A stretch of 64,000 nt of DNA from Cepaea nemoralis (Eukaryota; Mollusca; Gastropoda; Stylommatophora; Helicidae). A program made the translations under genes and the position numbers. The notes under the pieces are model-generated. The model made no database searches. It had not been told where the DNA came from and saw only the letters and a program-made list of their open reading frames with translations. The DNA is taken from assembly GCA_014155875.1 (NCBI GenBank), contig JACEFZ010021419.1:257501-321500 (forward strand), in the 5' to 3' direction. This document shows, one piece after another, positions 22,627-35,590 of this stretch (its first letter is position 1; every line of letters begins with the position of its first letter).

Positions 22627-22734
22627 TTTTCCTCTTCTTCTTCTACTGTCTTACATCTCTAAAGGACCATAAAATAAAAACAAAATAATAGTAAAGAACC
22701 CTTTTTCACAATTTGAGCAAAGTGCTAGCCACAC

Positions 22735-22960
22735 ACTAACGCATGTGCTAGCCACGAGCGTCAACCAAGACAGTGGTCTAGGTGTAATCACCACCAGTAG
22801 CAGAATTGTATTTACCGTTCCGTGTGGATTTGGGTTCGACTCTGTCATAAAATGGATACCGAATAATTTGTAAAATTGTCTGGCAAGGAAAGGAGACAGT
22901 CAATCATGTCTCGTGATGTCGTTGCCTAGAATATGAGAATGCCTAACAATTTATGTGTTG
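22735..22960 (+). mobile_element. SINE-like element
   Basis: B-box-like GGGTTCGACTCTGTC and body ATTGTCTGGCAAGGAAAGGA, GTCTCGTGATGTCGTTGCCT. Similar wording occurs at 20025-20070 and 20330-20425. Confidence 0.5.
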
Positions 22961-23227
22961 ACGTGATTGTTATGAATTTATGCTGAAGATGCGTGCGATC
23001 TGGTGAGAGCCGTATGCCTGCACTCGTCATTTCCTATGGGAGGGAAATTCTGCCAACCTGTTCCTCCATACACTCAGGTCTAAAAATATGATGGTTCTAA
23101 TACTTCACACACCTTTCAGGTTTCTATTATGGTTTTTTTTTTAAAAAACATTTCATGCTCCAAAGGCATTAACTCAAACTGTATGATCTTTCTATTGTTC
23201 TAATTATAAACGTGCATTTGCTGTTCT

Positions 23228-23310
23228 CGGAAGCCACGGTAGCGCAGTGGCTAGCCGCTTCTCTGCACTCATAGCTGCTATATGTTAGAGTTCTAATCGA
23301 AGGGGGGGGG

Positions 23311-23390
<80 letters not shown>

Positions 23391-23560
23391 CGTTAAAATA
23401 CCGGTGCTCCATGATGGCCCAGCTTAAAATGGGTACTATAAAATGTTCTAGGAAGTACAGGCGGCCCGTGTGATTTTCACATCACCCTTCGAGAGTCGAC
23501 TGACGTATAAAAATATGAGGTTATAGCCATATACCCAATAACCCTCCAGCTGTGGAACAG
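23228..23560 (+). mobile_element. tRNA-headed SINE containing an internal (GA)n expansion
   Basis: Head GAAGCCACGGTAGCGCAGTG, GCTAGCCGC. After the degraded B box there are a G12 run and 35 GA units (23314-23387). The SINE body then resumes: GGCCCAGCTTAAAATGGGTA, AAATGTTCTAGGAAGTACAG, then the GAGTCGACTGACGTATAAAA tail. Confidence 0.7.
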
Positions 23561-23814
23561 GGTCCCTTTTTAAGTGTTGTGTGTAAACAGATTAATATAC
23601 TCGTGAATTCATTTGTTTAAACTTGTACATAATGTGCATATCATAGCGAGGTCAATATTTCATACCTTCAACGGTTTCTATGTTTGACTGTTTACATATA
23701 GAACATGCGCTAATAAGACTAGAGTCGAATATATCCGCGGTTTTTAAGCTATTTCTATACTGGATACGAGAACAGTGACGATATTTTTGGACATTTTATG
23801 TGCAGAAATAAATT

Positions 23815-24015
23815 TTAAAACTACTGACGACTGCCAAACTTTAGGGGAAAAGAGCAAAGGGAAGACAAAGAACTAAATACTGGGTAGCTTGGCCACGTGA
23901 CATAATCGGAACAAGAACTCAGACCTGATCCAAGACTGATGACCGTGTGAGAACCATGACCACCCCCGCATATCGACATGGCACATGATGATAGTGACGA
24001 TAATACTATTGGATG
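23815..24015 (+). pseudogene. RTE-like LINE 3' end, family B copy
   Basis: GACTGCCAAACTTTAGGG, AAAGAGCAAAGGGAAGACAA, TAGCTTGGCCACGTGACATA, GACATGGCACATGATGATAG match the end of the 13400-13600 element. Tail GATGATAGTGACGAT. Confidence 0.65.
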
Positions 24016-24039
24016 CAGAAGCAATAATGTGCTAGGGTC

Positions 24040-24350
24040 ATGGCTTAAGCGGACTAAGACCTCTCTTCATCTCCATGTGGGGCAACATACTCAGACACTA
24101 ATTTGGCTAACGAAGATAGTATCGACCAAGGTCTCCGCTGTGAAAAGCCTGCCGAGGACTACCCGCTACAAGCCCACAAGAGAGTTGTAGCAATTCCCTA
24201 CGACGATGGTAATTAATCATCACTCCAATCTTGCTCTCACCGCTGGGAGAGCTGATATCTTGCTGGAGGTGAGTGTGCTGCTTCTTCGCCGCGATGTAAC
24301 CTGTGCCAAGTTCCTCAATGCGAACAGGAGTGGACAACTTGAATCACCGG
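24040..24350 (+). repeat. Dispersed repeat R1, copy 1 (partner 36495-36780)
   Basis: AGCGGACTAAGACCTCTCTT, CATCTCCATGTGGGGCAACA, CCGCTGTGAAAAGCCTGCCG, AGGACTACCCGCTACAAG are shared in order with the second copy. No coding potential is seen. Both copies lie beside the same AT-rich satellite. Confidence 0.75.
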
Positions 24351-24369
24351 GGTTCTACAACAGCAGCAA

Positions 24370-24450
24370 TCACGTTTAATATAGCACATTCTGTATAGAC
24401 CATTATGTCCATAGTTATATATGTTCTATACTTTTCGGGTTTTATATAGC
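24370..24450. repeat. Isolated units of the GGTTTTATATAGCAC satellite
   Basis: AATATAGCACATTCTGTATAGACCATTATGTCC and GTTCTATACTTTTCGGGTTT match the larger decayed array at 35640-38260. Confidence 0.6.
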
Positions 24451-24451
24451 A

Positions 24452-26368
<1,917 letters not shown>

Positions 26369-27089
26369 CAGTGGTTCCCAAGCTTTTCAAGCTGAGGGCC
26401 ATTTCTACTATTTTCGGTAGGTAAGCGGGCCACAACTTTATAAAATTATAAAATTCGTGCAATATCATTCTTACCTTTCTTAACTTTCGTCAACAAAATT
26501 CTAAAACTTTAAATACAGTCAGTGTCAGTACTACTCTGTGGTCATGTTTTGGTTTAAAATCAAAAGTTAATTTAACAATAAATTTTAAATGAGTTTCGAA
26601 AATCGCTATTAATATAATTAATTAACATTTGTAACTGTTCTTCATAATCAGTTACTTAAGTTAAGATGCCAGTTTATCAATGTCTGGGTACAAATCTGTT
26701 GTGCCCAAAGTCATAAGCGCAGCTAGGTTACTGTCGGTGAGTCTGGAACGTAGCTTGTTTTTTATAACAGCCATTTCGGAAAATGACTGCTCGCATGTGT
26801 AAGTCGAACCAAAACGACAAATGTATCTCTGAGTGAATGAACACAGTGTTCAAATTGTTCGACAGACAATAGTCGCCAGAATGAAATCGTATGATCAGCT
26901 GAAGGTTGCGAACTGAACAGGCGCATTAGATAATATCTTAATATAACAACCACGAACAGAGTAAATTATCGCACGCGGACGGGAAGCTCCGAGTGCATTT
27001 TTTGATATTATTAAATATATTATTTTAAATAACGAGGCCTCGCGTGCCACTTACTAACATCTGGCGGGCCACAAGTTTGGGAACCTCTG
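26369..27089 (-). mobile_element. hAT deletion derivative (721 bp) with terminal inverted repeats
   Basis: The ends are CAGTGGTTCCCAAGC and, inverted, CAGAGGTTCCCAAAC, the terminal wording of hAT elements. Inside, on the minus strand (stop at 26661-26663), lies the C-terminal dimerisation segment of a hAT transposase: FGSTYTCEQSFSEMAVIKNK then LRSRLTDSNLAAL. Upstream catalytic domains are gone, so mobilisation would need a transposase in trans. No clean 8-bp direct target duplication is seen. A truncated second copy is at 35212-35590. Confidence 0.8.
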
Positions 27090-27099
27090 GTCTATATCA

Positions 27100-27372
27100 T
27101 TCCATTTATACCAGGTTTTGGTGCGGCTACAAAGATGTTGAAAAAATCTATTTTTTATTAATGGCTATTATTAGTCCATGTTCGGAGCATATGTTGCGTA
27201 GATGTTGATCATTGCTGTTACAATCAGTCTCTTTGTCGCTGAATGAATGGCCCCATGCAATCATCCCACGGTGTTTTTCGTGTGCCTATTCGTCCGTTAA
27301 AATCACCCATCACAATTAGTTCATCTGTCTCCTTGACATTACGGGAAAACATTGTTTTGAATTTCTGAAACG
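27100..27372 (-). pseudogene. RTE-like LINE endonuclease fragment
   Basis: Minus strand reads FKTMFSRNVKETDELIVMGD then FNGRIGTRKTPWDD, the central GDFN-R-G motif of EEP endonucleases, followed by stops. Near 27105-27120 the TWYKW-like block is shared with position 1-213. Fragment of a dead element. Confidence 0.7.
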
Positions 27373-27391
27373 TTGCCTCCTATTACCAACT

Positions 27392-27685
27392 GTGCGATTA
27401 GATGGATTACTCAATCTGAAGTGTAAAATATCGGTACCGAAGTGTCGATTGAGATTTCTCGAGGAATGCCTAAAGACGGGAATATTCCCTCACCGGTATT
27501 TCAGATCTCTCAGGGCGGACAGAATATGTCCAACAAGAAAAAACCTGAGACGACTGACAAAAAACCAGATAGAAGAAATCCAGTCTAAGCTGGCCAACCT
27601 CAAGCGCACACACAGTTCTGCCTACTACGACAATCGACATTACTGTGCGAACATGTGTATATTTCAGTTTGAAGGATTTATCTAG
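27392..27685 (+). CDS. Hypothetical frame, possible retroelement N-terminal module
   Basis: 97 codons with an ATG: MRLDGLLNLKCKISVPKCRL, RFLEECLKTGIFPHRY, then a basic helical region (RKNLRRLTKNQIEEIQSKLA). The RLRFLEECL-----PHRYFR pattern reminds me of short N-terminal modules of Penelope-like and similar retroelements, but this is weak. Sequence just downstream (27711-27768) recurs at 3290-3345. A host gene is less likely. Confidence 0.3.
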   Translation: MRLDGLLNLKCKISVPKCRLRFLEECLKTGIFPHRYFRSLRADRICPTRKNLRRLTKNQIEEIQSKLANLKRTHSSAYYDNRHYCANMCIFQFEGFI

Positions 27686-27801
27686 TTAATTCACTTTACG
27701 TTGTGTGATTTCTGCAGTATGTACCTGACGAGATGCAGCGAAATATGCCAGGCAATAAATCGTGCAATCTATTGTTTGTGTCTTCGTTATTCAAAATAAA
27801 T

Positions 27802-28245
27802 TTAGTGTTGATAATGGCTTTCGCTTTGTCTGGATGTAAAAAAAAAAAACACTCCATGTTTAGCTGTAGCTCGCTGGTCGACGCCACTCCATATAAGAAC
27901 GTAACCTTCATGTGTTCGTTTCGTGTTCTGCCCCTTTTTCCTAGTGTCTGCGAGTCCTAATAATTGAATATTTGATTTTTTCATAAACTCTACGACAGCT
28001 GGTTCCTTATATCCTAGACCAGTAACATTCCAAGTCGAGAAAATCTCCTTTCTATTTGAAGTATTTCGAAGCTTAGCAGTTGGTGTTAGTCGCTTGTTGT
28101 TGTTCGGCTTGGGTGTGTTGTTTCCGGTGTGAACGTAGATAGAATTGCCTTTTTCTTTCAATTTCCTCCATAATTCTCGAGCAATAGTACTTGAACAAAT
28201 AAATTCCCTACCGGTTTGCTGGACCTGTCGTAGGTTCATCCTTAT
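27802..28245 (-). pseudogene. RTE-like LINE, start of endonuclease ORF
   Basis: 145 codons. After a basic leader the frame enters the EEP fold: EIFSTWNVTGLGYKEPAVVE, FMKKSNIQLLGLADTRKKGQ, then EGYVLIWSGVDQRATAKHG. The WNV and the DTRKKG region (family E-T-R) are in the expected places. D replaces the catalytic E of the family's (S/T)ETR motif, a probable loss of activity. The frame collapses at an A10 run at 27838-27847. Confidence 0.7.
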
Positions 28246-28379
28246 TTGAACAGATTGATGTTAGGAAACACGCACAGAACACATAATTAATCTCTGAATC
28301 GAGCGACGCGGTTTACACCGCCATCTTGAACCCGATCCTAAATTTGTTTACTCAATTTTAAATACAAAGTGACTATTCA

Positions 28380-28420
28380 TACTTCAGCTATGTATAAAGT
28401 ATCCCTTTATACATAGTTGA
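28380..28420. repeat. Short palindrome CTATGTATAAAG...CTTTATACATAG
   Basis: CAGCTATGTATAAAG-TATCC-CTTTATACATAGTTG forms a hairpin. The same half-site recurs at 29770-29850. Confidence 0.75.
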
Positions 28421-28517
28421 AATGTCCCGGCTGGTCACGTGATTTGCCAAGTCACATGACTTAACGTACGTGACGTCATCGGGGCAAGCGTGTGGCTATA
28501 TTATACATTTTCGTTAA

Positions 28518-29150
28518 TTCAAAGTATACAGATAAATAACACAACTCTGAAACAAGTTAAAGAATTCAAATACCTTGGAAGTATGATCACAGAAGATGGC
28601 AGATTGGACAGAGAAATTGAAATCAGATGTCAAAAAGCTAGTTAGTACACTTACATATCAACTATCACCCTTACTGAAACATCCAAACACCCATGTCCGC
28701 AAAACGACAGATAATAAACAGCATATTCACACCAACCCTATGCTACCAATCTCAAACCTGGACTTATCCAAATTACACCTTTGCAAAATCAACACCTGCG
28801 AAATGAGATGCCTGAGGAGAGCTGCCAACTTAACAATCCGAGACCGAGTAAGAAATGCTATTATCAGACAGACTGTGGGATCAACACCTTGTGCCACATT
28901 TATTGAAAGACAGAAGATCAAGTGGTTTGGCCATGTCGTTAGAATGCAACACCAGCAACTACCATCACTGGCCTTACATCAAAGATCATCTGCGACGAGA
29001 CCACGAGGACGTCCAAGAAGAAAATGGATTGACGACATCAAAGACATTGTACAACCAAACGGAATGACACTATCCAGTGCCGCCCACCGGGCGCTGGAAC
29101 GCAAATTATTCCTCCCCCCGACGCTTAACGGCAGAAGTGGAAGATCATGA
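28518..29150 (+). pseudogene. RTE-like LINE, RT thumb to C-terminus
   Basis: Reads LKQVKEFKYLGSMITEDGRL then EIEIRCQKA. A one-base step in frame follows, then 170 codons: CEMRCLRRAANLTIRDRVRN, IKWFGHVVRM, RPRGRPRRKWIDDIKDI. The FKYLGS--TEDG motif is an RTE/CR1-type RT landmark. The 3' tail is (TGATGA)n-like (29145-29170). Confidence 0.75.
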
Positions 29151-29169
29151 TGATGGTGTTGATGATGTT

Positions 29170-29290
29170 GATTCAAAATGGTGTCGTCAGTAGCATAGTT
29201 GTTAGTGTCTCCGCCTGATGGGCGGGAGCTCGAGGCTCGTTTCCTTGCAGGACAATTGTTTTTTTAAATTGTTCAGCAATAATTGGGTGA
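29170..29290 (+). mobile_element. tRNA-headed SINE fragment
   Basis: GTCAGTAGCATAGTTGTTAG, TGTCTCCGCCTGATGGGCGG, GAGCTCGAGGCTCGTTTCC resembles the tRNA-like head at 33120-33195 (minus). Confidence 0.5.
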
Positions 29291-30385
29291 AAGTCAAATG
29301 TCAATCTCATGATAGAAGGCAACTTTGATGTGCAATGTCATGTCTGTCACAAGAGAACATGTTCAGCATAACTCATACACATTTATGGTCTCAAGCCAAT
29401 GGGCCAGTAACAGCTACATTAATTATAACGGGCAGGATCACATTGAGAAAGAGGAACTTAGTATCCTTTATCTCTTTGGGTTTGTGGGGTTATATGCAAA
29501 CTTTTTATATTTATAATTGTGTTGTTTAAAGTGAGTGTAAGTTAGTTAGTTAGTCTTTTCCTCTTGAGCCCTGACTGTACTGGACTTAGGTATCAGTACA
29601 GAGCAGGGTAGGTGGTCGCTTATATATTCCTCAAGGACACTCCATTTTATGTCTGATGCCGCCTCTTGTGATACAAGTGAAAGGACTAACGGAAATGAAA
29701 CGGATGAAAGGACACAAACAATTATTCTTGATATTTAAACAGCCAGAAAGGACTAACGTAATGTCACAGTTCAACTATGTATAAAGTATCCATTTATTCA
29801 TACTTTAACTATGTATAAAGTATCACTCTATTCATACTTCAACTATGGCACATGTCATATTGAATGATAGTTTTCAAACTATGGCACATGTCATATTCTC
29901 CAATTGGTTTACTACATGTTATATGGGGGTATATAAAAAAGGATGTTGGAATCTTAGATGCCCGGAGCAGTGATTGAGTTACTGGAGCCCTTTAGGGATG
30001 CAAAGAACTATAACAGTGTAAACTATCGAGTGTGTTGTTAGAGGTGACTAAAGAGGGTTTGGGTGAGGCTTAGAACCCTCAGCCTGGAGAACACTTGAGC
30101 TGCGAAACCCAAACAAGCACAAACAAGTCTACATTGCATGGCTTGGCCTGAGTTGGTTGATGGCCTAGGCTTCGTTGGGAGATGTAAGGCAGAAGAAAAT
30201 GGTGCTTTGAACTTAGGTGTTTGAACACTTAAAGAATAGGGTAGAGAAAAATTATATTCGCATTAGAATTGCGAATAGAGAAAAATTATAATCGCATTAG
30301 AATTCTGCCGAATTCTCAGTAATTTTTAATGAATCACCCTTCTTCTTACTTCTGTCCATTCTTCTGGCATCCCGTTTTATTTTTA
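29291..30385. other. No recognised gene
   Basis: Contains tandem ACTATGTATAAAGTATC units (29770-29850), a duplicated ACTATGGCACATGTCATATT (29845 and 29880), and a duplicated GAGAAAAATTATATTCGCAT (30242/30275) that reappears inverted near 34960. Confidence 0.5.
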
Positions 30386-30397
30386 CAGTACGTTAGT
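30386..30397. repeat. Target-site duplication, left (CAGTACGTTAGT)
   Basis: Identical to 32047-32058 on the other side of the LINE insertion. Confidence 0.9.
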
Positions 30398-32046
30398 CAT
30401 CATCATCATTAAGTGCCATGCCGGCTGGCGTAGTCGTTCATGGCTCTCCATAGATCTCGGTCTTTGGTTTTCTGGATCAACTCTGCTGCTGATATTCCTC
30501 CATGCCACCGTCTCAATCCATCCAGCATCACTTCTCTTGGTCTACCTCTGCCTCTCTTCCCCTCGATCTTTCCAGTTGTTACGATGTTCTCCAATGCCTC
30601 TCTTCTCATCACATGACCGATGAAAGCTGTTTATCTCTGTCTTATTGTTGTATATAATGTTCTAGTTTCGTTAGCCTGTTTCAGGCAGTCGTCGTTAGTT
30701 ACTCTGGCAGTCCAAGGAATTCGAAACATTCGTCTCAGGAACCACATCTCTGTTGCTTCTAACTTCTTCTTAATTTGTTCATTTACATTCCAAGATTCAC
30801 TGCCATACAGCAAAACTGGTTCTACATAGCATTTCATCACTCTCTTTCTTACATTCAGTGATAGTGACTTATTGCATAAGATACTCTTCATTTTCTGAAA
30901 TGCGGCTTTTGCCTGCCCTATTCTGCTCCTAATCTCTGTTGTACATCTTCCATCTGATGTTATAAATGCCCCTAGGTATCTAAAATTATCAACTTGGTTA
31001 AGGATTTTCCCTTCTATTTCTATGTCACATTTTGGTGTCACCATTTTCTTTGATATTACCATTGTTACTGTTTTCTTGATATTCAAGGAGAGTCCTTTCC
31101 TTGCACTCTCTGTTACTACAACGTCTAATAATTGTTGTAGGTCTGTTGAATTATCCGCCACCAATACTGTGTCATCTGCATAGCGTATATTATTTATATT
31201 ATAACCTCCAACTAGTATTCCTGGCATCTCTTTGATCCCTCTCATTATTACTTCGCTATAAAGGGAGAAAGGATCTGGTGACAAGGCACACCCTTGTCGT
31301 ACTCCTAGCTTTATCTGTTCGTAACTACCCTCTTTATTTCCCATTTTAATTGCTGCTACTTGGTTCCAGTAAATATTCTTTATTATTCTTAAATCTTTTC
31401 CATCAGTGTTGATATCTTCCAACATTTTAATCAGTTCATCATGTTTTACTTTATCAAATGCCTTAGTATAATCTATGAAGCACAAATATATGTCTCTCTG
31501 TTTCTCTATTGACCTTTCTATTAGTGTCCGTAATGTATAAATTGCATTGTTTGTGCCCTTTCCTTCCACAAATCCATACTGTTCTTCACTAATTTCCATT
31601 TTTATTTTATTTTTGGTTCTTCTCATTATGATTCTGAGTAGAAGCTTAGTGATATGGTTTATAAGGTTAATTGTACGAAAATCTTCACAATCAATTGCTC
31701 CTGGTCTTTTTTGGTATAGCTATAAATACAGATTTCAGCATATCACTGGGTAAATATCCACTGTTGTAAATATCATTCAACATTTTGGTTAATATATCTA
31801 CTCCAAATTCTCCCAATACTTTTAATTCTTCTATTGTGATTTCATCTGGCCCAGCTGTTTTTCCTTTCTTCATACGTTTCATAGCGTCAGCGACTTCTTC
31901 TTTCAGAATAGGTGGACCTTCTAAGTTACTATCTTCTGTTAATTCTTCCCTTTCTCCTACATATAATTCTCTTATATACTCATTCCACCTCTTCATTATA
32001 GCATCTTCCTCTAATATTATCTATCCTGTTTTTGATTTCAAACACC
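30398..32046 (-). pseudogene. 5'-truncated RTE-like LINE with reverse transcriptase (family D, copy 1)
   Basis: A 1.65-kb insertion flanked by a 12-bp duplication. From 31996 down it reads EVADAMKRMKKGKTAGPDEI (RT motif 0). A one-base step near 31709 then leads into a 331-codon RT block: QYGFVEGKGTNNAIYTLRTL, CFIDYTKAFDKVKHDELI, IKLGVRQGCALSPD, IRYADDTVLVAD, FRYLGAFITSDG. The catalytic aspartates are visible (FIDYTKAFD and YADD). A TAA at 30628-30630 interrupts the frame before HVMRREALENIVTTGKIEGK and RGRGRPREVMLDGLRRWHG. The element ends in (ATG)n. The endonuclease is absent (5' truncation). Reverse transcription at the target site is the family role; this copy is dead. Confidence 0.9.
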
Positions 32047-32058
32047 CAGTACGTTAGT
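32047..32058. repeat. Target-site duplication, right (CAGTACGTTAGT)
   Basis: Pairs with 30386-30397. Confidence 0.9.
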
Positions 32059-32195
32059 GCTGTTGAAATATCAAAAATAATTTTCCAGAATTTGTATCCC
32101 CAATACAAATAACGATCCTTCCAAAATAATTGTGTTCCCAGGTGTTAACTTTCGTTTCTGTACACTTACTGTTACCAGGCATCTATGTGTAAATA

Positions 32196-32355
32196 AAAAT
32201 GTTTTAAAAAAATATATTGGAAACAACAAACCGTCATCAGAATTGATAACGATGTAGGTCTATATCAGCCTATTAAAAGAGGCGTTAGACAGGGATGTGC
32301 AATGTCTCCAGATCTTTTTTCCCTGTACAATGAAAGCGTCACAGCGTCCACTCAC
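32196..32355 (+). pseudogene. RT fragment of another LINE (plus strand)
   Basis: About 50 codons stay open: IYWKQQTVIRIDNDVGLYQP, then IKRGVRQGCAMSPDLFSLYN. This is the RT block around the G-RQGC-(M/L)SP motif, from a lineage distinct from the minus-strand copies on both sides. Truncated at both ends. Confidence 0.8.
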
Positions 32356-32401
32356 TAGTCAATTTTAGCTTGAGCCAGTATAAGGGTGGTTAATTTGTGG
32401 C

Positions 32402-32413
32402 GATATTTCAGTT
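32402..32413. repeat. Target-site duplication, left (GATATTTCAGTT)
   Basis: Identical to 33009-33020. Confidence 0.9.
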
Positions 32414-33008
32414 CATCAAATGTCCGTGCCGGCTGGCGTAGGCGTTCATGGCTCTCCACAGATCTCGGTCTTTGGTGTTCTGGATCAACTCTGCTGATGA
32501 TATTCCTCCATGCCACCGTCTCAAACCATCCAGCATCATTTCTCTTGGTCTGCCTTCTGCCTCTCTTCCCCTCGATCTTTCCAGTTGTCACGATGTTCTC
32601 CAATGCCTCTCTTCTCATCACATGACCAAAAAAGCTGTTTATCTCTTTCTTATTGTTTTATGTAGTGTTCTAGTTTCATTAGCCTCTTTCAGGCAATCGT
32701 TGTTAGTTACTCTGGCAGTCCAAGGAATTCGCAACATTCGTCTTAAAAACCACATCTCTGTTGCTTCTAAGTTCTTCCTAATTTGTTCATTTACATTCCA
32801 AGATTCGCTGCCATACAGCAAAACTGGTTCTATATAGCATTTTACCACGCTCTTTCTTACATTCATTGATAGCGACTTATTGCATAAGATACCCTTCATT
32901 TTCTGAAATGCGGCTTTTGCCTGCCCTATTCTACTCTTAATCTATGTTGTACATCTTCCATCCGATGTTATAAGTGCCCCTAGGTATTTAAAATTATCCA
33001 CTTGGTTG
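32414..33008 (-). pseudogene. 5'-truncated RTE-like LINE (family D, copy 2)
   Basis: 595 bp, closely similar to the 3' third of 30398-32046: LSMNVRKSVVKCYIEPVLLY, GSESWNVNEQIRKNLEATEM, WFLRRMLRIPWTARVTNNDC. It carries the same TAA as copy 1 immediately before the GHVMRREALENI segment, which shows that the stop was already in the source element. The 3' end has ATGA instead of the longer (ATG)n tail. A further frame shift lies in the KRGRRQTKRN region. Dead copy. Confidence 0.9.
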
Positions 33009-33020
33009 GATATTTCAGTT
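33009..33020. repeat. Target-site duplication, right (GATATTTCAGTT)
   Basis: Pairs with 32402-32413. Confidence 0.9.
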
Positions 33021-33114
33021 GGCAAATAAAATTAACGTTAAACAAAGACATCTATTGGATCCGTCGATTCCGACACTCGATCACTCCGTCGCTGCCTGGG
33101 TGCTAAAAATGAAA

Positions 33115-33198
33115 AAAAAACACATATATTTCCCGGATGGGGAATCGAACCTCGAGCTCTAGCGTGACAGGCGGAGACACTTACCACTTTACTACTTG
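33115..33198 (-). mobile_element. tRNA-like SINE head
   Basis: Reverse complement: GTAGTAAAGTGGTAAGTGTC, TCCGCCTGTCACGCTAGAGC, GAGGTTCGATTCCCC: A box, anticodon-like loop and a good B box. It is not called as a tRNA because the acceptor stem does not pair convincingly. Confidence 0.55.
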
Positions 33199-34236
<1,038 letters not shown>

Positions 34237-34499
34237 TGCATATACTTTGCACATGTCCACATACACTAGCATTTTGTCTGTTGAGGTGTGTCTATGTATG
34301 TATGCGCGTTCACGCATATCAGTCCACCCAGACTTTAAGACTCGCCCCTATAATAACACAATGGGGTTTTGGTTAGTACCACCTTCAATCTTACGCGCCT
34401 CATACTTCACTAGTACATCCACTGTGATTGCTCAGATACCCTTACCAGACCAGTTACCGTCCTCCTACCCCGCCCCCTTCCTTCTATGTGCTCACTGAA

Positions 34500-35090
34500 C
34501 CGTAACACCCAGCACCGGGTATAAGAACACATCGGAGATTTTCGTAGTTACTTACAGATCCGAACGGTGAGATGAGTATGAACGTTTTCTCTATTAACAT
34601 TTTTTTCAATTAAACATTTTCTTCAACTAACATTCTTTCCAATTAACATTTTTTTTTCAATTCTCATTTTCTCTTCATTGCTTCCATTTTCCCATGCTTT
34701 TGTTCTTCTCGTCCTGTCGTCACCTTCTGATGTAGTCACAGGAGTTCTCCTTGACTGTATGTTGTGTTTGTGAATGTGTTTGTTTGCTGATGAAGGCTAA
34801 TCGCCGCAACGTTCTGTATGTGTCTTAACTCTGTTATGTAAAGCTGCACTACTTTGTGTCATTTTATATTGTTTGCTACTGAAGACACGTTAATACAACA
34901 ACGAAATATTATAATATAGCCACACGCATAGGAATAATCACGTGACCTACTTCTACTGCGAATATAATTTTTCTCTATTCGCAATTATATTGCGAATAGT
35001 TACTTCGTAAAAAAAAATATATGTGGGTGATTCAAATAAAAAAACCTTAAAAGTGTGATAGAAATTACCATAACCATGTCATTGTCAATA
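34500..35090. other. No recognised gene
   Basis: AT-rich. 34905-35035 contains blocks (AATATAGCCACACGC; GCGAATATAATTTTTCTC; GGGTGATTCA) that reappear inverted at 28489-28507 and 30240-30345. Confidence 0.5.
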
Positions 35091-35094
35091 TTGG

Positions 35095-35220
35095 TCGGCG
35101 GCTGCGTGGTCTCGGGGTATGGTGTCCGCCTAGAGTGCTGGAGGTCCCGGGTTCTAGTAATAAAATTTCCCCTGGTCTCTGGGTAGTGAGATCGGACGCC
35201 CGTGTGTATTGTTGCGTCTA
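35095..35220 (+). mobile_element. SINE family delta with tRNA-like head, truncated
   Basis: GGCGGCTGCGTGGTCTCGGG, GTATGGTGTCCGCCTAGAGT, GGAGGTCCCGGGTTCTAG, then TCTCTGGGTAGTGAGATCGG. It breaks at 35212-35220 where the hAT fragment begins. Confidence 0.65.
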
Positions 35221-35590
35221 GTGAGTCTAGAACGTAGCTTGTTTTTTTTTTTTTTATAACAGCCATTGCGGAAAATAACTGCTCGCATCTGTAAGTCGAA
35301 CCAAAACGACAAATGTATCTCTGCGCGAATGAACACAAGTGTTAAAATTGTTCGACAGACAATAGTCGCCAGAATGAAATCGTATGATCAGCTGAAGGTT
35401 GCGAACTGAACAGGCGCATTCGATAATATCTGAATATAGCAACCACGAGCAGAGTAAATTATCGCACGCGGAAGGAAGCTCCGAGTGCATTTTTGGAAAT
35501 TATTAAAATATATTATTTTAAATAACGAGACCTCGCGTGCCACTTACTAACATCTTGCGGGCCACAAGTGGCCCGCGGGCCGTGGTTGAT
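35212..35590 (-). mobile_element. hAT deletion derivative, copy 2 (truncated)
   Basis: About 90% similar by eye to 26730-27080. The minus strand keeps QRYICRFGSTYRCEQLFSAM, the hAT dimerisation motif. The right terminal repeat is degenerate (CTTGCGGGCCACAAGTGGCC) and the left third is replaced by SINE sequence. Confidence 0.75.
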
